Counted from the first letter of the stretch, positions 35,006 to 45,224 are shown. The stretch is 64,000 nt of DNA from CAYLLN01 sp033762315 (GCA_033762315.1 JANRLS010000063.1:35506-99505), one strand, 5' to 3'. A program made the numbers and translations. The notes: generated by a model not told the origin, from the letters alone.

Positions 35006-36199
35006 CTACAGCGTCGCCAGCGCTACCGCCAGCCGGCAGCCTTGCAGGAACTCGGGAACGTTCACATATTCCTTGATGGTATGGATTTCGTACTGCCCGG
35101 CACCGATGGTCACGGTGGGAACGCCGTGGCGGTCGAGCCAATTCGCGTCGAGCCCGCCGTTCGAGAAGATCGTGGTCGGCACCATGCCGAGCGATTCCAC
35201 CGCTTTCTTGGCATGCAAGACGGCGGCATGATCGTCGGGGACGTTGAACGGGGGATAGGACGGTTTGCTGGTGAATTTCACTTCGGCGGTCGCGCCGTGA
35301 TCGTCCGTCACGAGCGATTGCGCCTTGGCAAAGGCCGCGCGATATCCCTGGCAAATGGCGGCGGCGAATTTTTCTTCCGGGCTGCGGGCTTCCCCCACGA
35401 GGTGAACGTAATCGGTGACGACGTTCGTGGCGTCCCCAGCCGGTTTGCCGGGCTTGCCGCCAAAAATGCCGATGTTGCTGGTTCCCCGCCCGTTATCTTT
35501 CACAACTTTGCCAAACCAGCCGGCCTGTCGGGCTTCGGCCAGGCCGACCGCGGCGACCATCGTCGCCGAAATCCCCTTTTCGGGCGCGACGCCAGCGTGC
35601 GAGGCCTTCCCCTTGATCTCGACATTCCAATTTTCCTGGCCGACCGCACCGGTGATCAGCACGTTTGGCAACTGGCCATCGACATTGAAGCACATCTGGG
35701 CCCCCTGCAGGTCGGCGGCCTTCAGCTCGCGAGCGCCATGCAGGCCACTCTCTTCCCGAACGGTGAAGAGCAAGGTGATCGGGGGGTGGGGCAGTTCGTG
35801 CTTCAGCAGCGTCTCGACCAGCGACACCAGCACCGCGCACCCCGTGCGGTTGTCTCCACCCAGGGCGGTTGTGCCGTCGCCGACGATCTTGTCCCCTTCG
35901 CGCCGCGGCTTGGCCCCGGCGCACAGCGGCACGGTGTCGAGATGGGTTGAAAACAGGAGCCGTGGACCGGGGCGCGTGCCGGGCAGATCGGCATAGAGGT
36001 TGCCGCACTGCGTGGGCAGCGGAATGCGCTCATGGGCCGTGTCGTAGCGAATGGCGCTCGCGGGGACGCCGACCTTGATGAGTTCCTCGGCGACGGCCTG
36101 GGCGATCGCCTTTTCTTCTCCGGTGACTCCCTCGACCGCCAGGAAGCGCATCAGGTGCTCTGCGGCCGATTCTTCGTCGAGCGGAATGTTCGCGGGCAT
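35006..36199 (-). CDS. M20-family metallopeptidase, PepT (tripeptidase)-like
   Basis: A 397-residue peptidase. Metal/catalytic positions visible are STHLDTVP (His, Asp), GGDNRTG (bridging Asp), REESGL (general base Glu then Glu), VDGQ (Asp) and the C-terminal YEIHTIKEYV (His). The insert SHAGVAPEKG is the dimerisation domain. It lies 45 bases downstream of an AbgT transporter gene; the E. coli abgT operon likewise pairs AbgT with M20 hydrolases (AbgA/B), so cleavage of imported small peptides or aminoacyl-glutamates is likely. Confidence 0.85.
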   Translation of the reverse strand: MPANIPLDEESAAEHLMRFLAVEGVTGEEKAIAQAVAEELIKVGVPASAIRYDTAHERIPLPTQCGNLYADLPGTRPGPRLLFSTHLDTVPLCAGAKPRREGDKIVGDGTTALGGDNRTGCAVLVSLVETLLKHELPHPPITLLFTVREESGLHGARELKAADLQGAQMCFNVDGQLPNVLITGAVGQENWNVEIKGKASHAGVAPEKGISATMVAAVGLAEARQAGWFGKVVKDNGRGTSNIGIFGGKPGKPAGDATNVVTDYVHLVGEARSPEEKFAAAICQGYRAAFAKAQSLVTDDHGATAEVKFTSKPSYPPFNVPDDHAAVLHAKKAVESLGMVPTTIFSNGGLDANWLDRHGVPTVTIGAGQYEIHTIKEYVNVPEFLQGCRLAVALATL

Positions 36200-36244
36200 G
36201 GGTTCGGTTTCCTTGTGCTGCGAGAGGCTGGCGAGGACTTGCCA

Positions 36245-37894
36245 CTATACGCCCCAGGGAAGTCCCGCCAGGTGCCAGATAACGAAGAGGATGGTCCACG
36301 CCAAAAACGTCAGAACAACGTAGGGAAGCATTAGCGAGACAACCGTGCCGACGCCGGAGTTTTTGTCGTACCGCTGGCAAAAACCGACGACGAGGGCGAA
36401 ATAGGCATTGAGGGGAGTGATCGAGTTGATCGGCGAATCGGCGATGCGATAAGCGGCCAGCACCGCATCGGGCAGTACCCCCAGTTCCATCAGGAGCGGC
36501 ACGAACACCGGGGCGAACAGGGCCCATTTCGCGATCGCCCCCGTGATCAGCAAGTCGATGAGGGCGACGACCAAGATAAATGCGAGCAGCAGCACCAGGG
36601 CGGGAAAATTCGCTGTCTTGAGCGTATCGGCCAGCGATAAGGCCAAAATCGTTCCCATGTTCGTGTAATTGAAATAGGCGACAAACTGTGCCAGCACGAA
36701 GAAGAGCAGAATCAGACCACCGAGGCCCGACATCGCCTTTTCCATCGCTTTGATAATGTCCGTCAGGCTGCCGAGGGTGCCCGCCCCGTAGCCATAGGCG
36801 GCCCCGGTGACCAGAAAGAGGACCATAATCATGGCGATCAGCCCGTTCATAAACGGTGAATTGCCGATTAAGACGCCGGTTTCCGCATCGCGAAGCGGCG
36901 CGCCGGCAGGGAGCGCTAGCAAAGCAAACAAAATGCCGACCACAACGAGGCCGATTCCGGCATAGAGTAATCCGCGCGATTCGGCGGCCGAAAGGTTGGT
37001 TCCCTCGTTCTTTGATTTGTCGGCCGCTGGCTCATCGTCGGATTTGGCGGGGACATATTTTCCCAGTCGCGGCTCGATCAGCCGTTCGGTGATGAAGGCG
37101 ATCACCAGTGTCAGCACGATGACCGACGCGATCGAGAACCACAGGTTCGACGCCAGCCCTATCGACTTGCTGGGATCCACGAGCGCGATCGCGTCGTTGG
37201 TGAACTCGACCAGCACGGCATCCAGAGGCTTGATAAGCATATTGACGGTGAAGGCTCCGGCCACTGCGGCAAAGGCGAGCGCCAGCCCCGCAATCGGATG
37301 CCGCCCGACGCTCATGAATGCAATGCCCGCCAGTGGAATCAGCACGAGATACCCCGCATCGGCGGCAATGCTGGAGACAATGCCCACGAAGGCAAGGATG
37401 TAGGTCAGTGCCCAGGGGGGCGAAATAATGACGAGCTTGCGGATCAGCGTTTTGACGAGCCCCGACTCCTCGGCCACTCCCGCGCCGATCATGGCGGCGA
37501 TCATCAGGCCGACGGCCGTAAAGCCCATGAAGCTGGGAATGAGCGACGAATAGATGAAACGAATTCCCTCGGTGTTCAGCAAGCTGCGAGCGCTGATTTT
37601 GCGCTGCTCGATCTTATACGACTTCTGGTCGGGAGCGTGATAATTGACGGCGACTCCGGTGTCGTATTCGGCGGCGTCAAATTCGTCTCCTGGTTGCGCT
37701 GGGGAATCGCTGGGGACGAACACCTCTTGCGTGACGCTGACCCCCGCCATCGCCAAGATTTGCGAGAGGACGATCACGATCGCGATGAGCGCGAGAAAAA
37801 TCAGCACCGGATGGGGAACCATGTTTCCCACCCGTTCGACTGCATCCAGCACCCTCTGCATGGCGGTCTTGGGAGCCGCGGAAGCTTCGCTCAT
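36245..37894 (-). CDS. AbgT-family transporter (second copy)
   Basis: A 549-residue membrane protein paralogous to the one at 30992: VPHPVLIFLALIAIVIVLSQ, SSIAADAGYLVLIPL, FTVNMLIKPLDAV and SPINSITPLNAYF. It carries an extra polar loop (residues ~45-75, PAQPGDEFDAAEYDTGVAVN). It sits in a minus-strand run with M20 peptidase, SLC13 transporter and porin, and together these can span outer and inner membranes for uptake of one class of small molecules. Substrate unknown; p-aminobenzoyl-glutamate is the family's reference. Confidence 0.88.
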   Translation of the reverse strand: MSEASAAPKTAMQRVLDAVERVGNMVPHPVLIFLALIAIVIVLSQILAMAGVSVTQEVFVPSDSPAQPGDEFDAAEYDTGVAVNYHAPDQKSYKIEQRKISARSLLNTEGIRFIYSSLIPSFMGFTAVGLMIAAMIGAGVAEESGLVKTLIRKLVIISPPWALTYILAFVGIVSSIAADAGYLVLIPLAGIAFMSVGRHPIAGLALAFAAVAGAFTVNMLIKPLDAVLVEFTNDAIALVDPSKSIGLASNLWFSIASVIVLTLVIAFITERLIEPRLGKYVPAKSDDEPAADKSKNEGTNLSAAESRGLLYAGIGLVVVGILFALLALPAGAPLRDAETGVLIGNSPFMNGLIAMIMVLFLVTGAAYGYGAGTLGSLTDIIKAMEKAMSGLGGLILLFFVLAQFVAYFNYTNMGTILALSLADTLKTANFPALVLLLAFILVVALIDLLITGAIAKWALFAPVFVPLLMELGVLPDAVLAAYRIADSPINSITPLNAYFALVVGFCQRYDKNSGVGTVVSLMLPYVVLTFLAWTILFVIWHLAGLPWGV

Positions 37895-37936
37895 GATGCA
37901 GATTCCTTGAGAATCGTCGTGGGCTCGCCACTGACA

Positions 37937-39754
37937 CTACAGCGGCAAGAGCCACGGCACTAAAATGACACAGACCACGAGGACAAGCAACGAGAAGGGA
38001 ACGCCCACCTTGATGAAGTCGCCGAACGTATAGTTGCCGGGCGTGACCACGAGCGTGTTGACCGGGGACGAGACCGGAGTCATGAAAGCGGTGGAGGCGG
38101 CCAGAGCGACGGTCATCGCGAAGGGATAAGGCGAAAAGCCCAGGTCCTTCGCCACGGCAAGCGCGACCGGGGCCATCAGCACGGCCGTCGCGGTATTCGA
38201 GATAAACATCCCCAGCAGGGCGGTTATCACAAACAGCGCCGCGAGAATGACGCGCGGTCCGGCTCCCTGGGTGATGGTCATCAGGGCCTCGGCCGCCAAA
38301 TCGACGCCCCCCGTGCGTTGCAAGGCGATCGAAAAAGGCAACATGCCGACAATAAGCACGATGGTTTTCCAGTCGATGGCCCGATATGCACTTGTCGGAT
38401 TGACGACACCCAAGGCCCCCATCAGCAAACAGCCAATCAGCGCCGCTTGGACGTTGGGCACGAGGCCGCTGACCATCAGCCCGACCACGAGCAAGAGGCA
38501 GGCGACAGCCTGGATCGCCTTGCCCGGGGCGGGGAGCACATCGTCCATCTCCGCGGGCAGACGCAGCAACGCTAGGTCTGGCGCGGCGGACCGCAAATCC
38601 TCGATCTTTTCCCAAGGTCCGATGAGCAGCAGCGAATCTCCCAGCTTGATATTCACGTTCCGCAAGCTGCCAGCATGGGGCTGGCCACCACGAATGAGGC
38701 CGATGGCGGTGAGACCAAATCGACTGCGAAACTCGGCCGCGACGACCGACCGCCCGACGAGGTCGGACATCGCTGGCACGATTGCCTCGGCCATGCCGAT
38801 TTCCTGCGAGCGGTCAGTGAAATAGGCCCCCGCCAGCGGCAACCCGATTAGTCCGTAGTGCCGGCGCAGGTCGGCAACTTCCTCCGGCGGGGCGGAATGG
38901 TCGATGAGCAGCACATCGCCAGCCTGAATGAGCATTTTGGCATCGGGCTGCAAGAGGGCCGTGCCACGCTCGATGGCGACCGCCGTCGCTCCCGATTGGT
39001 CGTGGGCCCCAATTTCGCTGACCGTTTGCCCCACCAGCGGCGACTCGGCCGTCACCAGCACGCGATGTTCGCGGCCGGCGAGCTGGTAGCTATCGACCCA
39101 ATCTTGCAGATTCGGCCGTCGCGAAGCGGGCTTGGCTTTTGCATCGTCCCCTGCCAGCCACCGGCGGGCAAACGTCATATATAGGATGCCCAGGATCAAA
39201 ATTGGCAGGCCGAAGGGCGTAAAGCTGAAGAAGCCGAAACCGGCGACCTTCGCCCGCTCCAGCTCGCTATTCACAACCAGATTCGGCGCGGTGGCGACGA
39301 GCGTCGTCATGCCGCTGATCAGCGCCGCCATGCTGATGGGCATCATCAGACGACTGGCGGGGGTGCCGGTGCTGGTCGAAATGCGCAGGGCGACGGGGAT
39401 GAAAATGGCCGTCACGGCGGTCGAGCTCATCGTCGCTCCCAGGCCGCAAACGACGACCATCAGCAGCACCAGCAGCAGCAGATCGTTTCCTTTGGCCCGC
39501 GCGATGAGCCAATCGCCCAGTCGGCGAGCGACGCCGGTGCGCACCAGGCCATCGCCGATCACGAAGAGCGCCGCGACAAGCACGATATTGCCATCGGCGA
39601 AACCCGCGAGCGCCTCGCTCATCGTCACCACCCCCGTGAAGGGGAGCACGGTGAGCACGATGAGCGCGACCGCGTCCATGCGGGGGCGGTCGATCGCAAA
39701 CATCACGATCGCCGCGGCCAGAAGCAACAGCACGACGGCCAGCGAGAAGGTCAT
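37937..39754 (-). CDS. SLC13/DASS-family transporter with two RCK_C domains
   Basis: A 605-residue protein. An N-terminal membrane block contains SSTAVTAIFIPVALRIS and ATAPNLVVNS. The central ~200 soluble residues hold two TrkA-C-like domains (SPLVGQTVSEIG...GDVLLID and ...LVGRSVVAAEFRSRFGLTAI...LGDSLLLIG). A C-terminal membrane block then repeats the fold (SNTATAVLMAPVALAVA, VSSPVNTLVV). RCK_C domains bind ligands and gate transport. Family substrates are di- and tricarboxylates, sulfate or silicate. It may accompany the porin directly upstream (38 bases). Confidence 0.87.
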   Translation of the reverse strand: MTFSLAVVLLLLAAAIVMFAIDRPRMDAVALIVLTVLPFTGVVTMSEALAGFADGNIVLVAALFVIGDGLVRTGVARRLGDWLIARAKGNDLLLLVLLMVVVCGLGATMSSTAVTAIFIPVALRISTSTGTPASRLMMPISMAALISGMTTLVATAPNLVVNSELERAKVAGFGFFSFTPFGLPILILGILYMTFARRWLAGDDAKAKPASRRPNLQDWVDSYQLAGREHRVLVTAESPLVGQTVSEIGAHDQSGATAVAIERGTALLQPDAKMLIQAGDVLLIDHSAPPEEVADLRRHYGLIGLPLAGAYFTDRSQEIGMAEAIVPAMSDLVGRSVVAAEFRSRFGLTAIGLIRGGQPHAGSLRNVNIKLGDSLLLIGPWEKIEDLRSAAPDLALLRLPAEMDDVLPAPGKAIQAVACLLLVVGLMVSGLVPNVQAALIGCLLMGALGVVNPTSAYRAIDWKTIVLIVGMLPFSIALQRTGGVDLAAEALMTITQGAGPRVILAALFVITALLGMFISNTATAVLMAPVALAVAKDLGFSPYPFAMTVALAASTAFMTPVSSPVNTLVVTPGNYTFGDFIKVGVPFSLLVLVVCVILVPWLLPL

Positions 39755-39792
39755 GGCCCCGTTATAGTCGCCGACGCGAGTTCGGACCAGGA

Positions 39793-41430
39793 CTAGAAGT
39801 TGTACTGAAACAGCCCATGCACGCGTTGCGCTTTGGCGGTTTGACCGTCGAGGTTTTCCCGTTCACCCCAGATGTATTCCACGCCGAACGACATTCGCGT
39901 GACCGGTATCCACCAGCCGCTAAGGGCCAGATATTGCCCCCCTTGATAGGTCGTAGCGGGCTGGTTGGCGATGCTGTCCGAGCGGACTCGCGAATAGGTG
40001 ATATTCGAGAGCCAGTGCTCGCTTAGCCAGAGTTCGTAGCTGGCGTGCCACCCGGTGACGGGGATCGTGTCGAACTGGCCGGTTACTGGATTGACCTGAC
40101 CATCGAGGTTTTGGCCCGAGAAATCGTTGATATAGCGGGCCACCCCTTCTCCCCACGTCCCTTGCAGCAGAATGCGGCTGCGCGTGAAACCGGAAGGGTC
40201 TTCGTCGCGGACCGGATTGGTGCCGAAAGCCAGGGCCCACGGATGAAACACGACGCTCCCGCTGACGCCCAGCCCATTTTGGCGAGTGACCTCGCCGCCG
40301 GTCGGCTGGTACCCGATCGAGCGGACGAGCCCCGCCACCTGAAGATGTCCGACGTCGGACTCGAACCGCAAATGCGTGGCAAAATCGGGAATGTCTTGCA
40401 CCTGCGCACCCAAGCCGTTGGTGTTGATGTTCGAGAATGGCCGCTCCATGCTCGAAGCCCAAAACAAACGGTCGGCCAGGGGAACGGTCACGCGGGCCGA
40501 CGGCTGCCGCTGGTTGGTCCAGCCGTTGGGGCCTTGAAAATCGACGAGGCTGGGCCAGTTGGTGCCGTCCATGAAGACCGTGTTTTGCTGGCCGAAGCGG
40601 AACCAGCCGATGTCAAAAAACGCATGTCGCAGTCGAAACGGATTGCCCCCGCCGCCGGCCGCCTGGTCGGGACCGTTGAAGAAGTCCCCTTCGATGAAGG
40701 TATGCACCGTGCGGTCGCACCAGTTGGTCGGGGTCCAGGTTTCGATGCCAAAGCGGCTGATGCGGCCGCTCATGTTGTAGTTTTGCCCGTCGGTTTGCGG
40801 GACGGGAATCGTATTAGGAACAAAGGCGTCGCGCAGGCCGATTGGATCGAGGTCGTAGAGCGCGGCTAGCCGCACAAAACCGCGGATGCGGACGGAGGTA
40901 TTGGTGCCCGGCGCGAGAAACGAACCCGGCGCGATCCCGCCGACCACAAACTTTTCGCGCTCGGACTGGGTCACGCGAACCGGCGGCGTGATGGGGGTGT
41001 ATTCGGGGTCGCCGGGCGCGCTCTGGTAGTCGCGCGTTTCGTAGCCCGGCGGGGCGTAGTCGGCTATCTGGTGAACCGCCGAATCGTAGTAGTTGTAGTA
41101 ATCGGGGTCATAGACGTAGCTCGGCACCGGGTCCGAATAGCGGTCGTAGTCGGGCGAGAACTCGGGCACGCCGGGAGCATCTTGCGACTCGCGGGGCTGA
41201 AATCCAGGGGGCCCATAATCAGGGGCCACCGGCTGGCGGACCGTCGCGACCGGCTGCGCGGTTACATCGACGAACAGTTGAGGACCGCGCACCGCGGCAG
41301 GTTGAGCTTCGCTGGTCGGAGGCAAACGCAGCAGCCGCTCGGGAATTTCTTGCGCCCCGCCCGCAGGCGGCAGCAGGACCAGCGCGAGCATGGCCAGTGC
41401 GATCGTCGATCGCAATCCAATAGCTGGCAT
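39793..41430 (-). CDS. Outer-membrane porin, DcaP-like
   Basis: A 545-residue protein with a signal peptide (LRSTIALAMLALVLLPPAGG). The beta-rich C-terminal ~390 residues end in VHGLFQYNF, the terminal aromatic of an outer-membrane barrel. FGIETWTPTNW and NTVFMDGTNWPSLVDF resemble the DcaP-like porin family. The N-terminal extension has two imperfect copies of a ~22-residue Pro/Asp/Tyr unit (DYGPPGFQPRESQDAPG and DYAPPGYETRDYQSAPG). The frame to 41487 adds 19 residues before a better ATG at 41430. It probably admits dicarboxylates or peptides for the SLC13 and AbgT transporters. Confidence 0.78.
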   Translation of the reverse strand: MPAIGLRSTIALAMLALVLLPPAGGAQEIPERLLRLPPTSEAQPAAVRGPQLFVDVTAQPVATVRQPVAPDYGPPGFQPRESQDAPGVPEFSPDYDRYSDPVPSYVYDPDYYNYYDSAVHQIADYAPPGYETRDYQSAPGDPEYTPITPPVRVTQSEREKFVVGGIAPGSFLAPGTNTSVRIRGFVRLAALYDLDPIGLRDAFVPNTIPVPQTDGQNYNMSGRISRFGIETWTPTNWCDRTVHTFIEGDFFNGPDQAAGGGGNPFRLRHAFFDIGWFRFGQQNTVFMDGTNWPSLVDFQGPNGWTNQRQPSARVTVPLADRLFWASSMERPFSNINTNGLGAQVQDIPDFATHLRFESDVGHLQVAGLVRSIGYQPTGGEVTRQNGLGVSGSVVFHPWALAFGTNPVRDEDPSGFTRSRILLQGTWGEGVARYINDFSGQNLDGQVNPVTGQFDTIPVTGWHASYELWLSEHWLSNITYSRVRSDSIANQPATTYQGGQYLALSGWWIPVTRMSFGVEYIWGERENLDGQTAKAQRVHGLFQYNF

Positions 41431-41590
41431 GACGCGGCTCGCCTGGGTCCGATTGCACAAAATGGAGCGCGTGAATAATTGCTCCAATCGTTCTTATCGG
41501 TACAGTCGGCATTGCAAGTGACAAAATTCTGCCCCCCGGAAAGGAGGTTGCCGCTGCTAGCGAGATTCCGACGGCAATTCCGCGGCCAAC

Positions 41591-44500
41591 TCATCTTCCT
41601 CCAAATCGCCGCCCCCCCTGATTAGCCGTTGGCTTGGGGGGCGAGGTGATGAGTTGCAAATTGCCTGGGCCGAGCAGGTCTTCCATCCGCTGGCGCAATT
41701 CGCGGGTGACTTCCAGCCGGGCGCGATGGGCCTTCAAGTGGACGCGGCTGCCAGAGTCGAGGATGAGCAAGAGTTGCAGTTCGCTGTTTCCCGGGTAAGT
41801 GCGAACGATTTCGCGAATCTTGACGATAGTTTCCGGGCCGTGCTGGGCTTCGTGGATGCGGGCGACGATGCCGGTGGTATAGCGCGAATCGGGCTGGTCG
41901 AGCGGGATCAGCTCGTTGATGACGAGGTTCGCCTCTTCGCCGCCGCGGCGGTCGATCACCCCGCGGACGATCAGGATGTTGTCGGGGGTGACGAGGTGCC
42001 CCATCTCGGCAAAACCATCGGGCCAGAGGATGCAGCGGATTGTGCCGTCAACGTCCTCCAGGTCGAACATGGCGTATTTGTTTGGCTTACCGGGCTGCGG
42101 ATTCTTGGTTTGCGAGAATTTGATGGCGGAGATCAGGCCGCCGAGGATCACTTCGTCACGCTCTTTGACCCCCGGCACGTCGGCCGTGGTGTGCGAGCAG
42201 TAGGTGGCGAGTGTCCGCTTGTGCTCGTCGAGGGGGTGGCTGGTGAGATAGAAGCCTAGAACTTCTTTTTCCTTCTGGGCCCGTTCGCGGTCGGGCCATT
42301 CGGGCACGTCGGGCAGGCTGGATGAAGCTTTTTCGGCCGGCTCTTCGTCGTCGCCGCCGCCAAACAGAGACTTTTGTCCGCTTTTCCGGTCGGCGGCTTG
42401 CGACTGGCCGGCGAGGACCGCTCGTTCGATGACCTTTTCGAGCTGGGCCCGCCGCGCGCCGAAAGAATCGAACGCCCCCGCCTTGATCAGCGTCTCGATC
42501 ATCGCCTTGCTCGCGCCCGATGCATCGACCCGTTCGCAAAAGTCAAACAGATCCTTGAACGGCCCGCCGGCTTTGCGGGCGGCGGCGATGGTCTCTCCCG
42601 CGCTGCCGCCGCAACCTTTAATTGCCGATAGGGCAAACGTAATCTTGCCCTCGACCACGGTGAAATCGACATCCGAGCGGTTCACATCCGGGGCGAGGAC
42701 TTCGATCCCCATCCGCGTGCAATCTTCGAGGTGCTCGACCAGAGCGTCCTTGGTTTTGAAATTGCGCCCCTGAATATCTCCCGATAGGAGCGCCGCCATG
42801 AACTCGACCGGGTAATGCGCCTTGAGGTAGGCGGTCATGTAGGCGATGAGGGCGTAGGCCGTGCTGTGCGATTTATTGAACCCGTAGCCGGCGAACTTGA
42901 TAATCAGGTTCCAAAAGTCCTCGGCCTGGCTCGATTTCAACCCCTTCGCGACGCAGCCGGCGATGAACTGCTCCTTGTTCTTGGCGATGATGTCTTCTTT
43001 CTTTTTGCTGATCGCCTTGATGCAGGTGTAGGCCGAAGCGAGCTCAATGCCCCCCAGCTCGTTCAGAATCCGCATCACCTGCTCTTGATAGACCATGACG
43101 CCGTTGGTCTCGGAGAGGATTTTCTCGCAGATCGGGTGGATGTATTCGGCTTGCTGGCGGCCATGCTTGACGGCGACGTAATCGGTGACCATGCCCCCTT
43201 CGAGCGGACCGGGGCGATAGAGGGCGTTCGTCGCGATTATGTCGCCGAAATGGTCCGGCTTCATTTTTTGCAGCAGGTCGCGAATGCCGCCGCTTTCGAG
43301 CTGGAAGATGCCCTTGGTTTCGCCCCGCTGCAAAAGGGCGAAGGTTTCTTTGTCGTCGAGCGGGAATTTGTAGGGATCGATCTTCTTGCCGGTCGTTTGC
43401 TCGATGATCTCGACCGCTTTGGAAAGGATCGTCAAGTTGCGGAGGCCGAGGAAGTCCATTTTCAAAAGGCCGGCCGCTTCGACATCTCCCATCGCCCACT
43501 GCGTGATGATGTCGGTTTTGCCGGAAACGCGGCAGAGCGGCACATACTCGGTCAGCGGCTTATCGGCGATTACCACGGCGGCGGCGTGCGTGCCGACGTT
43601 GCGCACCAGCCCCTCGATGCGCTGGGCCAGGTCGAGCACCTCGCGAATGTCAGCGTCCGACTTGTATAGCTGCTTCAGCTCGTCGCTCGCTTCCAGGGCC
43701 TCGGCCAGCGATATGTGCAGCGTTTCCGGCACCATCGCCGTGACTTTGTTCACCCGATCGACCGGAATGCCCAGCACGCGGCCGACGTCTTTGATCGCCG
43801 CGCGGGCCGCCAGCGTGCCAAACGTGCCGATCTGGGCGACATTCGCCTCGCCATATTTCTCCTTGACGTAGCGGATGATTTCGCCGCGGCGGTCCTTGCA
43901 GAAATCGATGTCGATATCGGGGGCTTCCTTGCGGTTCAGGTCAAGGAACCGCTCGAACAGCAAGTCGTATTTGATCGGGCAGACGTGACTCAGATAGAGG
44001 GCATAGCAGACAATCGCCCCCACGCCGCTGCCGCGAGCAGTGGCGGGCACGCCTTGATCGCGAGCTTCGCGGACGAAGTCCCAGCAGATGAGAAAGTAGT
44101 TCGGAAAACCCAGCTTGTTGATGACCGATAACTCGCGGTCGAGCCGCTGCATCACCACGTCGGCCAGCACGCCGTCCTGGCACATCTCCGGATTATCGGC
44201 GTAGCGCTCCTTGAGGCCGGCGAGGCACAATTCGCGGAGATAATCCTCGGCCGTTTTCTCTGGCGGCAACTGAAACACCGGAAAGTGCCGCTTGCCGAGT
44301 TCCAGGTCGATGCTGACGGTGTTGGCGATTTCCTGGCTGCGAGCGACCGCGTCTTCCAGGCCGGGAAAGTGCGAGTACATCTCTTCCGGCGAGCGGAGAT
44401 AGAACGAGTCGTTCTCCATCCGCATCCGGTTGGTGTCGGTGCGGAACTTGCCCGTGCTGACGCACAGCAGCACGTCCTGGGCCTCGGCATCGGCCCGGTC

Positions 44501-45166
44501 GATGTAGTGGGCATCGCTCGTCGCCACCAGCGGAATGCCCACTTCCTTGGCCAGATCGACGCAGGCCTCCAGCTGAATCCGCTGGATATCGACGCCATTG
44601 TTCATGATCTCCAGGAAATAGCGCTCGCCGAAGATGCCACGGAACCAGTGGGCGATCTGGACCGCTTCGCGCAGATCCTTGCTGTCGGCTCCGCTCCCCT
44701 TCAGCAGGGCGAAGCTGAGCTCGCTGGAGACGCAGCCCGACAGGCAAATCAGCCCTTCGCTGTGGGCAGCCAGAATCTCCTTGTCGATCCGCGGCTTGTA
44801 GTAGAACCCTTCGAGCGACGCCATCGACGCGAGCTTGATCAGGTTCTGGAAGCCCTTGCGGTTCTGGGCCAGCAGCGTGAGGTGGTAGCTGGCTTCCTTG
44901 CTGTTGGCGGCGTCCTTCTTCTCGAACCGGCTGCCGGGGGCGATATACGCCTCGTAGCCGATGATCGGGTTGATCCCTTCCCCCTTGGCCTTCTTATAGA
45001 ACTCCAAGGCCCCGTGCAGGTTGCCGTGGTCGGTCAAGGCCAGGGCGTTCATGCCATGCTCTTTGGCCCGCTTCACCAGGCGGCCGATTTCCGACGCGCC
45101 ATCGAGCAGGCTGTAGTGCGAGTGGCAATGCAGATGAACGAACGGGCGGGTGGCGACTTCGGCCAT
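41591..45166 (-). CDS. dnaE: DNA polymerase III alpha subunit
   Basis: A 1191-residue replicative polymerase. The N-terminal PHP domain has HCHSH at 13-17, the polymerase palm has PDIDIDF at 416-422 with the catalytic aspartates, and the C-terminal region has helix-hairpin-helix (tRNA-like YRPGPLEGGMV finger region near 690) and OB-fold parts. It synthesises DNA in the cytoplasm at the replication fork. A longer reading to 45262 passes through an intergenic palindrome; the ATG at 45166 begins AEVATRPFVHLHCH, the expected N-terminus. No beta-clamp or exonuclease gene is adjacent. Confidence 0.96.
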   Translation of the reverse strand: MAEVATRPFVHLHCHSHYSLLDGASEIGRLVKRAKEHGMNALALTDHGNLHGALEFYKKAKGEGINPIIGYEAYIAPGSRFEKKDAANSKEASYHLTLLAQNRKGFQNLIKLASMASLEGFYYKPRIDKEILAAHSEGLICLSGCVSSELSFALLKGSGADSKDLREAVQIAHWFRGIFGERYFLEIMNNGVDIQRIQLEACVDLAKEVGIPLVATSDAHYIDRADAEAQDVLLCVSTGKFRTDTNRMRMENDSFYLRSPEEMYSHFPGLEDAVARSQEIANTVSIDLELGKRHFPVFQLPPEKTAEDYLRELCLAGLKERYADNPEMCQDGVLADVVMQRLDRELSVINKLGFPNYFLICWDFVREARDQGVPATARGSGVGAIVCYALYLSHVCPIKYDLLFERFLDLNRKEAPDIDIDFCKDRRGEIIRYVKEKYGEANVAQIGTFGTLAARAAIKDVGRVLGIPVDRVNKVTAMVPETLHISLAEALEASDELKQLYKSDADIREVLDLAQRIEGLVRNVGTHAAAVVIADKPLTEYVPLCRVSGKTDIITQWAMGDVEAAGLLKMDFLGLRNLTILSKAVEIIEQTTGKKIDPYKFPLDDKETFALLQRGETKGIFQLESGGIRDLLQKMKPDHFGDIIATNALYRPGPLEGGMVTDYVAVKHGRQQAEYIHPICEKILSETNGVMVYQEQVMRILNELGGIELASAYTCIKAISKKKEDIIAKNKEQFIAGCVAKGLKSSQAEDFWNLIIKFAGYGFNKSHSTAYALIAYMTAYLKAHYPVEFMAALLSGDIQGRNFKTKDALVEHLEDCTRMGIEVLAPDVNRSDVDFTVVEGKITFALSAIKGCGGSAGETIAAARKAGGPFKDLFDFCERVDASGASKAMIETLIKAGAFDSFGARRAQLEKVIERAVLAGQSQAADRKSGQKSLFGGGDDEEPAEKASSSLPDVPEWPDRERAQKEKEVLGFYLTSHPLDEHKRTLATYCSHTTADVPGVKERDEVILGGLISAIKFSQTKNPQPGKPNKYAMFDLEDVDGTIRCILWPDGFAEMGHLVTPDNILIVRGVIDRRGGEEANLVINELIPLDQPDSRYTTGIVARIHEAQHGPETIVKIREIVRTYPGNSELQLLLILDSGSRVHLKAHRARLEVTRELRQRMEDLLGPGNLQLITSPPKPTANQGGRRFGGR

Positions 45167-45194
45167 GCTGGCAATCCCTGCGAAGAGAATCCTC

Positions 45195-45224
45195 GTGGGG
45201 CAGGCGTCTCGCCTGCCGTGCCAC
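45195..45224. repeat. GTGGGGCAGG...CCTGCCGTG palindrome upstream of dnaE
   Basis: GGCAGGCG-TCT-CGCCTGCC forms a perfect eight-pair stem with a three-base loop, flanked by GTGG and GTGCCAC. It matches the element at 54883-54910 in framework while loop and inner stem differ. Here it lies 29 bases before the dnaE ATG. Confidence 0.7.
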
